Positions 6,507-15,648 of a stretch of DNA of 34,946 bases are shown in pieces. Positions within the stretch are counted from its first letter, which is position 1. Every line of letters begins with the position of its first letter. The notes beneath the pieces were generated by a model that saw only the letters and a program-made list of their open reading frames with translations, did no database searches and was not told the origin of the DNA. This DNA comes from Candidatus Albibeggiatoa sp. nov. BB20. GTDB taxonomy: Bacteria > Pseudomonadota > Gammaproteobacteria > Beggiatoales > Beggiatoaceae. Both the position numbers and the translations under genes were made by a program. The DNA lies in the NCBI GenBank assembly GCA_016744725.1, contig JADGDW010000021.1, forward strand, positions 1 to 34,946. Direction: 5' to 3'.

Positions 6507-7709
6507 ATGAGCACAAATCAATATGACATGCTGATTATTGGTGCAGGCATCAGTGGCTTAAGTATGGCGCACTACTGTACACAGCACGGTCTCAATACCT
6601 TAGTTTTAGAAAAACAAGATCGCAATGGTGGTTTATTTCACTCGCATCAATTTAGTAGCCAACTGCATAATTTTTGGATTGAATTAGGAACACATTCTTG
6701 TTTCAATTCGTATGGGCATATTATTAAATTAATTGAAGATTATGACTTATTAGATACTTTAATTAAAAAACAGCCGCTCAGCTTTAAATTATGGAATGGA
6801 CATCAAGTAAAATCAATTCCCTCCCAATTGAATTATTTAGAATTATTATTTTCTGCACCCAAATTATTTTTTCTTGAAAAACAAGGCAAAAGTATCCAAG
6901 ATTATTATGGGGCAATTGTGGGTAAACGTAATTACCAAAAGGTATTTTCACCCGCATTTAATGGTGTCATTTGCCAACCATCTGATAATTTCCCAGCCGA
7001 TATGTTATTCAGGAAAAAGCCACGACGTAAAGATGTGGTGCGGAATTTCAGCTTTGAGCAGGGCATTCAAGCCTTACCTGATAAAATGGGTACGGAATTA
7101 AATGTGCAAAATAATGTCGTTGTGGAAAAAATTGAATATGATGGGCAAACCTATCAAGTCAGCGCAAATGGGCAAACTTATGAATCACGCTATTTAACTT
7201 TAGCGACACCTGTGAATATCACAGCCGAGCTAAGCCAAACCATTGCCCCTGATATTCACAAAGCCTTAAGTGTAGTAAACCATGTTGAGATTGAAACAAT
7301 AGGCGTAATGCTGGAAAAACAAGCGACTGATTTAAAACCTATTGGTGGGATTATTGGCCAGAAAGACAAGTTTTATTCAGTGGTTTCTCGCGATGCGATA
7401 GAACATCCAGATTATCGTGGTTTCACGTTCCACTTCAAGCCTAACAAACTCAATAATGATGAAAAATTAGATTATTTATGCGGCATTCTGCAAGTGGAAA
7501 AAACCTTGATTCAAGATGTTGTCACCAAACAAAATTATTTACCAGCCCCAGTTGCGGGTCATCATCAAATCTTGGATAAATTAGAAACCACATTGAATAA
7601 ACAGCCTTTATTTATTACAGGAAATTATTTCTATGGTGTCTCTGCTGAAGACTGTGTGACCCGTTCGGTAGATGAATTTAGCCGCCTTAAACAATTGATG
7701 AACACTTAA
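6507..7709 (+). CDS. FAD-dependent oxidoreductase, protoporphyrinogen-oxidase-like
   Basis: A 400-residue flavoprotein. Residues 8-20 hold the dinucleotide-binding IIGAGISGLSMAH, followed by the acidic LVLEKQDRNGG that binds the FAD ribose. The region GTHSCFN near residue 60, the middle FNGVICQPSDNFPADMLF, the segment NFSFEQGIQALPDKMG, and the C-terminal FITGNYFYGVSAEDCV recall protoporphyrinogen oxidase (HemY/HemG type) and related amine-oxidase-fold enzymes; the last is the second FAD contact. HemY proteins are usually 450-480 residues, so this one is short. Haem synthesis would fit hemC in the same window, but the genes are 3.5 kb apart and on opposite strands. Other possibilities are a carotenoid-desaturase-like or sugar-related oxidoreductase. 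The fold is sure, the substrate is not. Confidence 0.8.
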   Translation: MSTNQYDMLIIGAGISGLSMAHYCTQHGLNTLVLEKQDRNGGLFHSHQFSSQLHNFWIELGTHSCFNSYGHIIKLIEDYDLLDTLIKKQPLSFKLWNGHQVKSIPSQLNYLELLFSAPKLFFLEKQGKSIQDYYGAIVGKRNYQKVFSPAFNGVICQPSDNFPADMLFRKKPRRKDVVRNFSFEQGIQALPDKMGTELNVQNNVVVEKIEYDGQTYQVSANGQTYESRYLTLATPVNITAELSQTIAPDIHKALSVVNHVEIETIGVMLEKQATDLKPIGGIIGQKDKFYSVVSRDAIEHPDYRGFTFHFKPNKLNNDEKLDYLCGILQVEKTLIQDVVTKQNYLPAPVAGHHQILDKLETTLNKQPLFITGNYFYGVSAEDCVTRSVDEFSRLKQLMNT

Positions 7710-7888
7710 CTTACTCGCCTTATTTAAATAAAAGAATTTTTCATTTTATGTAGGGTGGAATACGATGAGATAGAGTTTATTCATAATAACCAACATCAAA
7801 GGTTCATCTATTCCCCCTACTCTTTCAAACTTTTTTACATTTTGCGTAACATGAGTTAACTTAATGTACTGGTTCAGATGGATTTGAT

Positions 7889-8530
7889 ATGCAAGTAAGT
7901 CAATTACAATTTGATAGACAAAATCGTTTGGAAATCTCGCAATTAGAATGCATTAGAGATGACCGTATTTTATTTGAGCACTTAAACTTTGAATTAAATG
8001 CAGGTGAACTGCTACAAATTGAAGGGCATAATGGCAGCGGTAAAACCAGTTTATTGCGTATTTTATGTGGCCTCAGTCTACCTGAGAGTGGTCAAATTTT
8101 TTGGCAAAAACAAGATATTGAAGAAGATAAATCAGCCTATTGGGAACATTTATCCTATATTGGTCATGCTCCCGGTATTAAAGGTGAGTTAACGCCAATT
8201 GAAAATTTGCAAATGGCTAAAGCGATCGCTTCCCAGCCAACTGAAGTCAGTTTGGAAGCCATATTAGAACAGGTTGGTTTATATGGTTTTGAAGATGTCC
8301 CAACCCGAACGTTATCTGCTGGCCAACAACGTCGAGTCGCGCTTGCACGTTTGCTGACGAATGATGTGCAATTATGGATTTTGGATGAACCATTTACAGC
8401 CTTAGATAAAAAAGCGATTCAAATGGTCGAAAATTTATTAGACCAACATGCACAACGGGGTGGAATGGCCATTGTGACCTCACATCATCATGTTAATTGC
8501 AAATACGCTCGAATTTTAAAACTAGCCTAA
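7889..8530 (+). CDS. ccmA: CcmA-type haem-exporter ABC ATPase
   Basis: Cytoplasmic ATPase subunit which, in system I cytochrome c maturation, works with CcmB/C/D to release haem-loaded CcmE. The 213 residues show Walker A GHNGSGKT (46-53), signature LSAGQQRRVALARL (142-155), Walker B LWILDEP (162-168) and a switch His in VTSHHH. The segment IGHAPGIKGELTPIENL (91-107) is the CcmA hallmark that separates it from other ABC ATPases. About 13 residues precede the usual CcmA start; a TTG at codon 14 (LEISQLEC) is an alternative, and neither start has a good ribosome site. No ccmB or other ccm gene follows, so the partner permease must lie elsewhere or the operon has been split. Confidence 0.85.
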   Translation: MQVSQLQFDRQNRLEISQLECIRDDRILFEHLNFELNAGELLQIEGHNGSGKTSLLRILCGLSLPESGQIFWQKQDIEEDKSAYWEHLSYIGHAPGIKGELTPIENLQMAKAIASQPTEVSLEAILEQVGLYGFEDVPTRTLSAGQQRRVALARLLTNDVQLWILDEPFTALDKKAIQMVENLLDQHAQRGGMAIVTSHHHVNCKYARILKLA

Positions 8531-8620
8531 GCTTTAGATGATAAGAAGTTTGATAAAAAAATAAAAACTGTTATTCTGCCTGCTCACATTTTCATACAAA
8601 AAACTGATAGAGACTAGCAA

Positions 8621-9241
8621 ATGTCTGAAATAAAACTAGATACATTAGAAGCAAAAGCAAGCTATGGTATCGGTATTCAAATGGGGCAGCAGTTAGCTAA
8701 TAGCAATATTGAAGGCTTAGATGTTGCGGCGATTGCAAAAGGAATTGATACTGTTTTAAGTGGTTCAATGCCAGAAATCGAAATAGATGAAATTAATCAA
8801 GCACTTCAACACCTTCACCAGCAAACAGAAGCAAAAAATGCTGAGCAAGTAAAAGTTGCAGCAGCAGCGGGCGAAGCGTTCCTTGAGCAAAATGCACAGC
8901 GTTCAGAAGTCACCGTGACAGAATCTGGCTTGCAATATGAGGTCTTGGCTGAAGGTACAGGCGAAAAACCAACAGAAACACAACAAGTACGTGTACATTA
9001 TCATGGTCAATTGGTTGATGGCACTGTATTTGACAGTTCAGTTGAGCGTGGTGAACCTGCTGAATTCCCAGTTAATGGTGTGATTCAAGGCTGGATTGAA
9101 GCATTACAACTTATGCCTGTTGGTTCAAAATGGAAGTTGGCAATTCCTCATGATTTAGCTTATGGCGATCAAGGTGCAGGTCCTGCTATTCCACCTTATT
9201 CAGCATTGGTATTTGAAGTTGAATTAATTGCTATTCTTTAA
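8621..9241 (+). CDS. fklB: FKBP-type peptidyl-prolyl isomerase, FKBP22 (FklB) type
   Basis: Folding catalyst that isomerises X-Pro bonds. The 206 residues match E. coli FklB in length and plan: an N-terminal helical dimerisation domain (about 1-85, with ASYGIGIQMGQQLANS) and a C-terminal FKBP domain (about 110-206). The active-site aromatic and hydrophobic positions are visible in VRVHYHGQLVDGTVFDSS, GVIQGWIEALQLMPVGSKW, HDLAYGDQGAGPAIPPYSALVFEVEL. There is no signal peptide, which favours the cytoplasmic FklB over the periplasmic FkpA. It is a single-gene unit: its own upstream space of 90 nt and a terminator at 9254-9295. Confidence 0.95.
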   Translation: MSEIKLDTLEAKASYGIGIQMGQQLANSNIEGLDVAAIAKGIDTVLSGSMPEIEIDEINQALQHLHQQTEAKNAEQVKVAAAAGEAFLEQNAQRSEVTVTESGLQYEVLAEGTGEKPTETQQVRVHYHGQLVDGTVFDSSVERGEPAEFPVNGVIQGWIEALQLMPVGSKWKLAIPHDLAYGDQGAGPAIPPYSALVFEVELIAIL

Positions 9242-9574
9242 TTAGGTAGTGTATATCTCGTTGCAATACCCTAATTTGGAGCGAGATAGTTTTTTCTGCT
9301 TGATAACAATATCTTCGCCAATCTTTTTGGAAAGTAACCTAACTTATTGATTTTCTTTAAAAGGCTTGTTTTTGGGTATTTATTTAAAATCAATAGCTTA
9401 GCTTATTATGGCGCAAGTATTGAGTAAACTTCATGTTTATAAAGATATATTTTTAATATTTATCATTAAGTTAATTCATTTCGTACCACACCACTTCTAA
9501 TAGGCATACTAAATGCTTCGTAATCTATTATTATATGGTATGCTTAGATGTAAATCTGAGCATTTGTAAGTGAT
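9242..9574. other. 333-bp intergenic region between fklB and the c-di-GMP gene
   Basis: Besides the terminator, it is AT-rich and non-coding. It must hold the promoter of the CHASE2 gene, but no convincing -35/-10 pair is seen. A short inverted pair GCATAC (9504-9509) and GTATGC (9538-9543) lies 32 nt before the start codon and could be an operator; this is weak. Confidence 0.5.
9254..9295 (+). terminator. Rho-independent terminator after fklB
   Basis: TATCTCG (9254-9260) pairs with CGAGATA (9282-9288), followed by six T (9290-9295), 13 nt after the fklB stop. Confidence 0.75.
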
Positions 9575-12241
9575 ATGACTCCCAAGTTTTTGCTTAATAT
9601 GCGCACACTAAAACCTCGTTTATCCCGCAAACATGTCAATATTGGATTAGGCTCAACGCTTTTTACCATCAGCATTTTTATATTGGCACTGTTAGGCGCA
9701 CGTCAAGCAGGCTTATTAGAGCCTTTAGAGTTGGTCGCCTATGATTGGATGATGCGGCAACAACCCGACATGGGGGTAGACTCACGTCTATTAGTGGTAG
9801 AAATTACTGAAGATGACATTCGTCAACAAAGACGTTGGCCACTGCCAGACCAAGTGATTGCAGACCTATTGCAAAATCTATTGCTGCACAAGCCTGCTGT
9901 GATTGGTTTAGACAATTATCGTGATTTCTCTCAAGAACCGGGGCACGAAGCACTGGTTAAACAATTACAACAACCCAATATTGTTGTGATTCGTAAATTA
10001 GGCCAAGATAGTACTCCCTCCATTCCCGCTCCTGACTATGTAGATCAAGAACAAATTGGTTTTAATGACCTTGTTGTTGATGCTGACGGCATCGTGCGGC
10101 GGAATTTACTGTTTGCATCATTTGATGATAATATTTATCCCTCATTTGGTGTACGTTTATTTTCCTATTATTTAGAACACCAGCATAAGGTATTACCAAC
10201 CAATACTTCTGACAATCCAAGTCAATTTGAAATGGGGCAAGCTGTCATGTTGCCGCTTACTACCACTAGTGGTGCTTATCAAAATGTAGATGCGCGTGGC
10301 TATCAAATTTTATTACGTTATCGCAGTGGTCAAAAAGTAGCCCGTCATGTGACATTAGCAGAGGTGTTAGCGGGTGATGTTAAGCCTGAGTGGGTCAAAG
10401 ATAAAATTGTACTGATTGGTACGACGGCACATAGTATTAAAGATGGTTTTGTGACCCCGTTCAGTGCTATTGATGATGAATTTCACATGCCGGGGGTTTA
10501 TATTCATGCCCAAATTGTCAGCCATATTATCAGTGCAGCCTTAGAACACTTAAATGTTGAGCCTGCTTATGAAGCCAATTTACGTCTTGCTGAAACGTTA
10601 GCTTATAAGCCCCTATTCTCATTTTGGCATGATAGTGTAGAAGTCGCGTGGATTATCTTTTGGGCAATTTTGGGGGGCCTTTTAGCATGGTGGATACAAC
10701 AACCATTTAAACTTGCTATCATTTTTGTAATGAGCTTGCTGGCATTGACAGGCATAAGTTTTATATTATTTATTCAAGGTTTTTGGATTCCTGTCAGTAC
10801 GCCAATATTAGCTTTTCTGATTTCAGGTGTCAGCGTTATCAGCTCAAGATTAGTTTATGATGCACTGTATGATAATTTAACGGGCTTACCTAATCGCGCC
10901 TTTCTTGTTAGCAAATTCAATCGCTTACAAAATTATTACTATAAATTATTCCATTACCGTATCATTCAAAATGACAAGAAACTTATTTCGTCTGTGATCT
11001 TGTGGGATATAGATCGATTTAAAATTCTCAATATCGTATTAGGGCATCGACTTGGTGATTTATTGTTAATTGAGCTAACACAGCGCATTATTGTGCTACT
11101 TGAAAGCCAACAAATTAAGCGCAGCCGCTATACATTTTCCCGAGTAGGCGGCAATGAATTTGGTTTGTTGCTCAAGCTGCCTCCTCATGATTTGGAAGTC
11201 AGACGAATAGCCGAAGCGATCCAAAAATCAACCCAACAACCCTTCTTTGTTGAACGGCAAGAAATATTTATTACCGCGAGCATTGGTATTGCCTTTAGCT
11301 ATGTGAATGAAAAGCGTGATTTGCTGCGTGATGCGTATGCGGCAATGTATCGTGCTAAAACATCGCATAATGTTAAAATCGAAGTGTTCAAATCTTCAAT
11401 GGAATCTAGTGCAGTTGCGCAATTTGAGCTAGAACGTGATTTGCGTCAAGCTGTTATGCGACATAAAGAAAATTTAGCTAAAAACAAACAAGATAACACT
11501 GTGTTTCCCGTTTATTATCAACCCTTAATTGATTTGAAAACAGGGAAAATTGCAGGCTTTGAAGCCTTATTGCGGTGGAGTCATGATGGACGTGGCATCG
11601 TGCCTCCCGTTATCTTTATTCCTATTGCGGAAGAAACTGGCCTCATTTTGCCGCTTGGTGAATGGGTATTAAACGAAGCTTGCCGACAAGTGCGTGAATG
11701 GCAAATCAAATATCCAGATTATAAAGATATGATGATTGGGGTTAACTTATCTGCAAAACAGTTTGGGCAGCCCAATTTAATTGATTGTATTCAAAGCACT
11801 TTAAATCGAACAGGATTGCCTTCATCTAGTCTGAAGCTTGAAATTACCGAGAGCATCATTATGGATGACTTTAAAATCAGTGCTGCCATGATGACGATGT
11901 TAAAAAATTTAGGGGTTAAACTGGGTATCGATGACTTTGGTACAGGTTATTCCTCATTGGCTTATTTGACCCAAATACCAACCAATACACTTAAAGTTGA
12001 TAAATCTTTTGTCATTAGCATGGGCACACGAGAGGTGGACATGGTGATTGTTGAAACGATTATTGCTTTAGCACACAGTTTGAATATGGATGTGATCGCA
12101 GAAGGCATTGAAGAGCTAGAACATCTGTTAAAATTACGCAGTTTAAAGTGTGAATATGGTCAAGGCTATTATTTTTCTAAACCGTTGCCAAAAGAACAAG
12201 CTGAGAAATTGTTAGCTGGACATCAAGGTTTTATATTTTAA
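9575..12241 (+). CDS. CHASE2-GGDEF-EAL cyclic-di-GMP protein with degenerate GGNEF
   Basis: An 888-residue inner-membrane signalling protein. Residues 24-42 are a membrane span, about 50-340 a periplasmic CHASE2 sensor domain, then three spans (356-371, 379-401, 405-423), a GGDEF domain (about 428-600) and an EAL domain (about 620-880). In the GGDEF domain DNLTGLPNR and the metal Asp in WDIDRFK are present, but the signature is RVGGNEF (525-529): Asn replaces the acidic third residue, and no RxxD inhibitory site precedes it. Cyclase activity is therefore doubtful. The EAL domain keeps EAL (663-665), NLSAKQF, LEITES, IDDFGTGYSS, KVDKSF and AEGIE, the residues needed to bind metal and cleave c-di-GMP. 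I infer a sensor-driven phosphodiesterase whose GGDEF domain may sense GTP. It precedes the polysaccharide genes, a common target of c-di-GMP. Confidence 0.95.
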   Translation: MTPKFLLNMRTLKPRLSRKHVNIGLGSTLFTISIFILALLGARQAGLLEPLELVAYDWMMRQQPDMGVDSRLLVVEITEDDIRQQRRWPLPDQVIADLLQNLLLHKPAVIGLDNYRDFSQEPGHEALVKQLQQPNIVVIRKLGQDSTPSIPAPDYVDQEQIGFNDLVVDADGIVRRNLLFASFDDNIYPSFGVRLFSYYLEHQHKVLPTNTSDNPSQFEMGQAVMLPLTTTSGAYQNVDARGYQILLRYRSGQKVARHVTLAEVLAGDVKPEWVKDKIVLIGTTAHSIKDGFVTPFSAIDDEFHMPGVYIHAQIVSHIISAALEHLNVEPAYEANLRLAETLAYKPLFSFWHDSVEVAWIIFWAILGGLLAWWIQQPFKLAIIFVMSLLALTGISFILFIQGFWIPVSTPILAFLISGVSVISSRLVYDALYDNLTGLPNRAFLVSKFNRLQNYYYKLFHYRIIQNDKKLISSVILWDIDRFKILNIVLGHRLGDLLLIELTQRIIVLLESQQIKRSRYTFSRVGGNEFGLLLKLPPHDLEVRRIAEAIQKSTQQPFFVERQEIFITASIGIAFSYVNEKRDLLRDAYAAMYRAKTSHNVKIEVFKSSMESSAVAQFELERDLRQAVMRHKENLAKNKQDNTVFPVYYQPLIDLKTGKIAGFEALLRWSHDGRGIVPPVIFIPIAEETGLILPLGEWVLNEACRQVREWQIKYPDYKDMMIGVNLSAKQFGQPNLIDCIQSTLNRTGLPSSSLKLEITESIIMDDFKISAAMMTMLKNLGVKLGIDDFGTGYSSLAYLTQIPTNTLKVDKSFVISMGTREVDMVIVETIIALAHSLNMDVIAEGIEELEHLLKLRSLKCEYGQGYYFSKPLPKEQAEKLLAGHQGFIF

Positions 12242-12259
12242 AAAGATGAAATAATCATG

Positions 12260-12274
12260 AGGACTGACAGTCCT
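12260..12274. repeat. AGGACTG-type palindrome (single copy)
   Basis: AGGACTGACAGTCCT, 7-bp arms with one central base, 18 nt after the stop of the CHASE2 gene. It shares the core of the MITE palindromes but lacks the second arm and TATAGTC ends. Confidence 0.8.
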
Positions 12275-12352
12275 TAATATTGGAACATTATTTTTTGTTA
12301 TTCTGACGAATAGAGCGAGATTGCTCAAATTTGGTAAAGAGGAAAGTATCTT

Positions 12353-13744
12353 GTGGGCGTTATTCTGGTTCTATCTCTTGCATTGTTAGCAGCCATTGTG
12401 GCATTTAATCAGTCTGTTCATAAATCATTTCTTTACGTTTATATCCCTACCTTAATTTTACTCCCCAATTATTATTTTTATAATTTTATAGGTATTCCTG
12501 ACCCTAACTTTAATCAAGCCGTGATTCTGGTTTTATTTGGTATTTGGATATTGGAAGGCTTACAAGGTTGGGAATTGACCTTAACTGATATTTTTGTGTT
12601 TGCCTTTGCTTTTTCTAATACTTATTCCGAATATATCAATATTGGTTATGACGATGCCCAAAACCTTGGTTTCGATATGATTGCATCAGTTTTAATACCT
12701 TACACTTTGGCTAAAAGTATTATCGTACAGAATAATATTAGTATTGATGTCGCTAAACTAATTACTGCATTGCTTGTCCTCGTATTCGCGCTGAGTAGTT
12801 ATCAATATATTACCCATAATCCTTATACCTTATGGCAACAAGTATTAGGGGTTTTCTTTGGACATCAAGGCTGGGGTTGGGTGACACGTTATCGCGAAGG
12901 CTTACCACGTCTTGCAGGCCCTTTTGCTCATGCTATTTTATTTGCAACTGCGATGTTTTCAAGCTTTTGGCTGGCAATGTGGCTGGCAAGAAAGCAAGTA
13001 TGGAAACAAAATATATTAAATATTTCCCCCTCTTTATTTGGCTATTTAATTGCTTTGATTTTATTTGTTGCGGGGTTTGCCGCATTGTCTCGAGGGCCGC
13101 TTGGAGCGTGGTTTGTTGCAGGGACAATCACACTGATTGGGTTTACCAAATATCGTTGGAGCTTATTCAGTGTTATGATGGTATTGCTGATTGCTATTTC
13201 AGTGCCCATCGTTAATTTGCTTACTGAATATGCAAGTTTAAAGCGGATTGATGTGGGTTTTGGTTCAATGCAGGAAACCGTGATTTATCGTACTCAATTA
13301 ATCCAAAACTATATTGAAATTGCCAATCAAAGTTATGTTTGGGGTTGGGGACATGAAAACTGGCCTCAAGTCACAGGACAAAAATCGATTGATAACTATT
13401 ACTTACTATTGTATTTAGAACACGGTATCATTGCACTCACATCATTCGTATTTATTTTTCTATATGTCAGTATTAGATTATTTATTCGGGTTATGACGCA
13501 GCCGTTAATACAGCCTAAAGGTAGCAGTTTAGGATTTAGTTTACTCAGTATTTTAATTGTTTTTGCAATTTCAGTGGCAACGGTCTATTTAGGACAACAG
13601 TTACTCCCTATGTATTTCTTATTTATTGGTTGGAGTGAAGGTTATTTATTTCAACGCAATTTTGATTTAACTGGGAACAATAGTGCTATTCCAACAACTT
13701 CAAGACGTTTAGCTGAATTTCAGTTTAAGCGCGTACTGCAATAA
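12353..13744 (+). CDS. O-antigen ligase/polymerase-like (Wzy/WaaL family) membrane protein
   Basis: A 463-residue polytopic inner-membrane protein. The start is GTG at 12353, supported by GAGGAAAG seven nt upstream. It has about ten or eleven hydrophobic spans, a larger periplasmic loop between about residues 290 and 345, and the family signs AGPFAHAILFATAM (about 187-200), SRGPLGAW (about 245-252), and WGWGHENW with the following DNYYLLLYLEHG (about 332-360). Wzy and WaaL family proteins join lipid-linked glycans, either polymerising repeat units or transferring them to an acceptor; sequence alone rarely tells which. It is followed after 12 nt by a Wzx-like flippase, so the pair probably exports and assembles one polysaccharide. 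The CHASE2 c-di-GMP gene lies 111 nt upstream. Confidence 0.82.
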   Translation: MGVILVLSLALLAAIVAFNQSVHKSFLYVYIPTLILLPNYYFYNFIGIPDPNFNQAVILVLFGIWILEGLQGWELTLTDIFVFAFAFSNTYSEYINIGYDDAQNLGFDMIASVLIPYTLAKSIIVQNNISIDVAKLITALLVLVFALSSYQYITHNPYTLWQQVLGVFFGHQGWGWVTRYREGLPRLAGPFAHAILFATAMFSSFWLAMWLARKQVWKQNILNISPSLFGYLIALILFVAGFAALSRGPLGAWFVAGTITLIGFTKYRWSLFSVMMVLLIAISVPIVNLLTEYASLKRIDVGFGSMQETVIYRTQLIQNYIEIANQSYVWGWGHENWPQVTGQKSIDNYYLLLYLEHGIIALTSFVFIFLYVSIRLFIRVMTQPLIQPKGSSLGFSLLSILIVFAISVATVYLGQQLLPMYFLFIGWSEGYLFQRNFDLTGNNSAIPTTSRRLAEFQFKRVLQ

Positions 13745-13756
13745 CAATGGTGTGTT

Positions 13757-15421
13757 ATGGGAACATCTCCGTATAAAACCATTGATAAACATGAAATGCG
13801 GCAATTGGTGTCCAAGAATTTATTGGTGTCAGTGTTGTCCAAAGTATTTTATTTAGCGACTCGTTTGTTTATACCGCCTTTGGTATTAACTCATGTAGGA
13901 CAAGCTGAGTATGGTATTTGGGCAGTGTGTTTTGTGTTAATCAGCTATTTAGGCTTGGGCGCATTTGGTGTGTCTAATGTGTATATTCGTTATGTAGCTG
14001 AGTATCATGCTCGGAATGAACTTGAGAAAATTAATGGTCTCATTTCAACAGGTATTGTATTAGTTTCTAGTATTAGCCTGCTATTGTTATGTATCTTTTG
14101 GTTTATACTGCCGACTTTAATTGTCCATGTTTTTAATATTCCCTCAACCACGCCTGCCAATCCAGATACCAACCTCCATCAGACTGCATTTATATTGTTT
14201 TATAGTACAGCCTGTATTTTTCTGCTAGAACTAAATGTCAGTGCATTTATGTATATTTTGAATGGTTTGCAAAAAATTACAGAGACCAGCCTTATTTTAG
14301 TTGGTTCTGCTGTGTTAGAGACTTTACTCACGGTTTTATTTTTATTACTTGGGTTTGGGATTTATGCGCTATTGATTGCATTTGGGATTCGGTATTTAGT
14401 CAGCATTATTGTGTATACTTCATTGTGTTTTAAAACATTACCCACTCTTTCCATCGGCTTACAACACATTAGAATTGAATATTTGCGCTTATTCTATCGT
14501 TTTGGCAGTATCGTGCAGCTTGCAGGTATATTAGGTATTTTAACCCGTTCAATAGATAAAATTCTTGCAGCCTCCATGATCCATATTTACGCGGCGGGTG
14601 CATTGGAATTAGGGGCAAAATTTCCACTGATGGCAGTGACAATTCCCGCGTCGATGAATAGTGTTTTTCTGCCTGCCAGCTCTTATATGCACAGCCAAAA
14701 ACGCCAGCAAGAAATGTTGGATATGTATGTGGAAGGAACGAGAGTGATGGCCTTGTTAACAGGTTTTATTATGGGCTATTTGGCTACCTTCTCGATTCCT
14801 TTAATTATGGCATGGCTAGGCGCATGGACAGACTACGATACCTTAACCATTGCTTGTGTGATGATTTTCTTTACCTTGCCACAACAATTACATGTGTTAA
14901 CAGGACCTGGTTCGGCCATTTTCAATGGTATGAACAAACCTTCTTTGACGCTGATTTATCCTTTATTACGCTTAGGACTTATGCTTGGATTAGGTAGTTT
15001 GGCTGTATTATTCTCTATTATTTCATGGGAAGAATTGCACTTATTAGATATTGTTATAGTGGTCAATTTAGCGACATTGATTGGTGCTTTGACTTATAGT
15101 GCCTATATTAATAAAAAGATAGGCTTATCAAACTTGGTTTTTTTTGAAAAAGTATTACTCCCCAGCCTTATTCCCTATGTCACAGGATTTGCTATATTTT
15201 GGTTATTAACTTTTTGGGATATTGATTTATATTCACGTTTAAGTGCGATTGAATTTATATTTGTCAGTGGCTTTTTATATACCGTTTTGACCAGCTTAGT
15301 AATTTTTTATGGGGTTTTTAGTAATGATGAGCGTGAGAAGTTATCCAGTAAGTTCTTTTCAATAAGCCATTTTGCAATGTATAAAATCAAAGGTCGCTTA
15401 ACCGCTTATTTTAAATGGTAA
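13757..15421 (+). CDS. Wzx-like polysaccharide flippase (MOP superfamily)
   Basis: A 554-residue membrane protein with about 14 hydrophobic segments. The opening NLLVSVLSKVFYLATRLFIPPLVLTHVG and YGIWAVCFVLISYLGLGAFG match the start of the polysaccharide-synthesis (Wzx/RfbX) branch of the MOP superfamily, which moves undecaprenyl-linked oligosaccharides across the inner membrane. It is longer than many Wzx proteins (about 420-500), with a hydrophilic tail of about 30 residues rich in Lys and Ser. It starts 12 nt after the stop of the ligase/polymerase gene and is probably cotranscribed with it. No glycosyltransferases follow, so the sugar-building genes of this pathway lie elsewhere. Confidence 0.85.
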   Translation: MGTSPYKTIDKHEMRQLVSKNLLVSVLSKVFYLATRLFIPPLVLTHVGQAEYGIWAVCFVLISYLGLGAFGVSNVYIRYVAEYHARNELEKINGLISTGIVLVSSISLLLLCIFWFILPTLIVHVFNIPSTTPANPDTNLHQTAFILFYSTACIFLLELNVSAFMYILNGLQKITETSLILVGSAVLETLLTVLFLLLGFGIYALLIAFGIRYLVSIIVYTSLCFKTLPTLSIGLQHIRIEYLRLFYRFGSIVQLAGILGILTRSIDKILAASMIHIYAAGALELGAKFPLMAVTIPASMNSVFLPASSYMHSQKRQQEMLDMYVEGTRVMALLTGFIMGYLATFSIPLIMAWLGAWTDYDTLTIACVMIFFTLPQQLHVLTGPGSAIFNGMNKPSLTLIYPLLRLGLMLGLGSLAVLFSIISWEELHLLDIVIVVNLATLIGALTYSAYINKKIGLSNLVFFEKVLLPSLIPYVTGFAIFWLLTFWDIDLYSRLSAIEFIFVSGFLYTVLTSLVIFYGVFSNDEREKLSSKFFSISHFAMYKIKGRLTAYFKW

Positions 15422-15648
15422 GTTAGAATCAGTAATGAATCTTTTAGTATTATTCTGTTTTGATGTTTTGCAGTTATATTTTTGATTTTGATGAATTTTA
15501 TTTTTAAATATAGATTGATATACTCTATCCTATTTTGACAATTTCTTTGGATTTATATCAGAAATTAAGTATTCATATTTTTTACTCCGCATAATTTACG
15601 TGAAATTTCCCAAACATACCCCATATTAATCAGCATTTCCAAACTTTA

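Noticed and set aside
7751..7819. Inverted pair TAGGGTGGAATA and TATTCCCCCTA between the flavoprotein and ccmA genes
   Set aside because: The arms mismatch, the loop is 46 nt, and no T run follows, so neither terminator nor mobile element can be claimed.
15535..15557. TTGACA at 15535 as a promoter for the DUF1841 gene
   Set aside because: No acceptable -10 hexamer occurs at 16-18 nt; AT-rich DNA gives many such hits.
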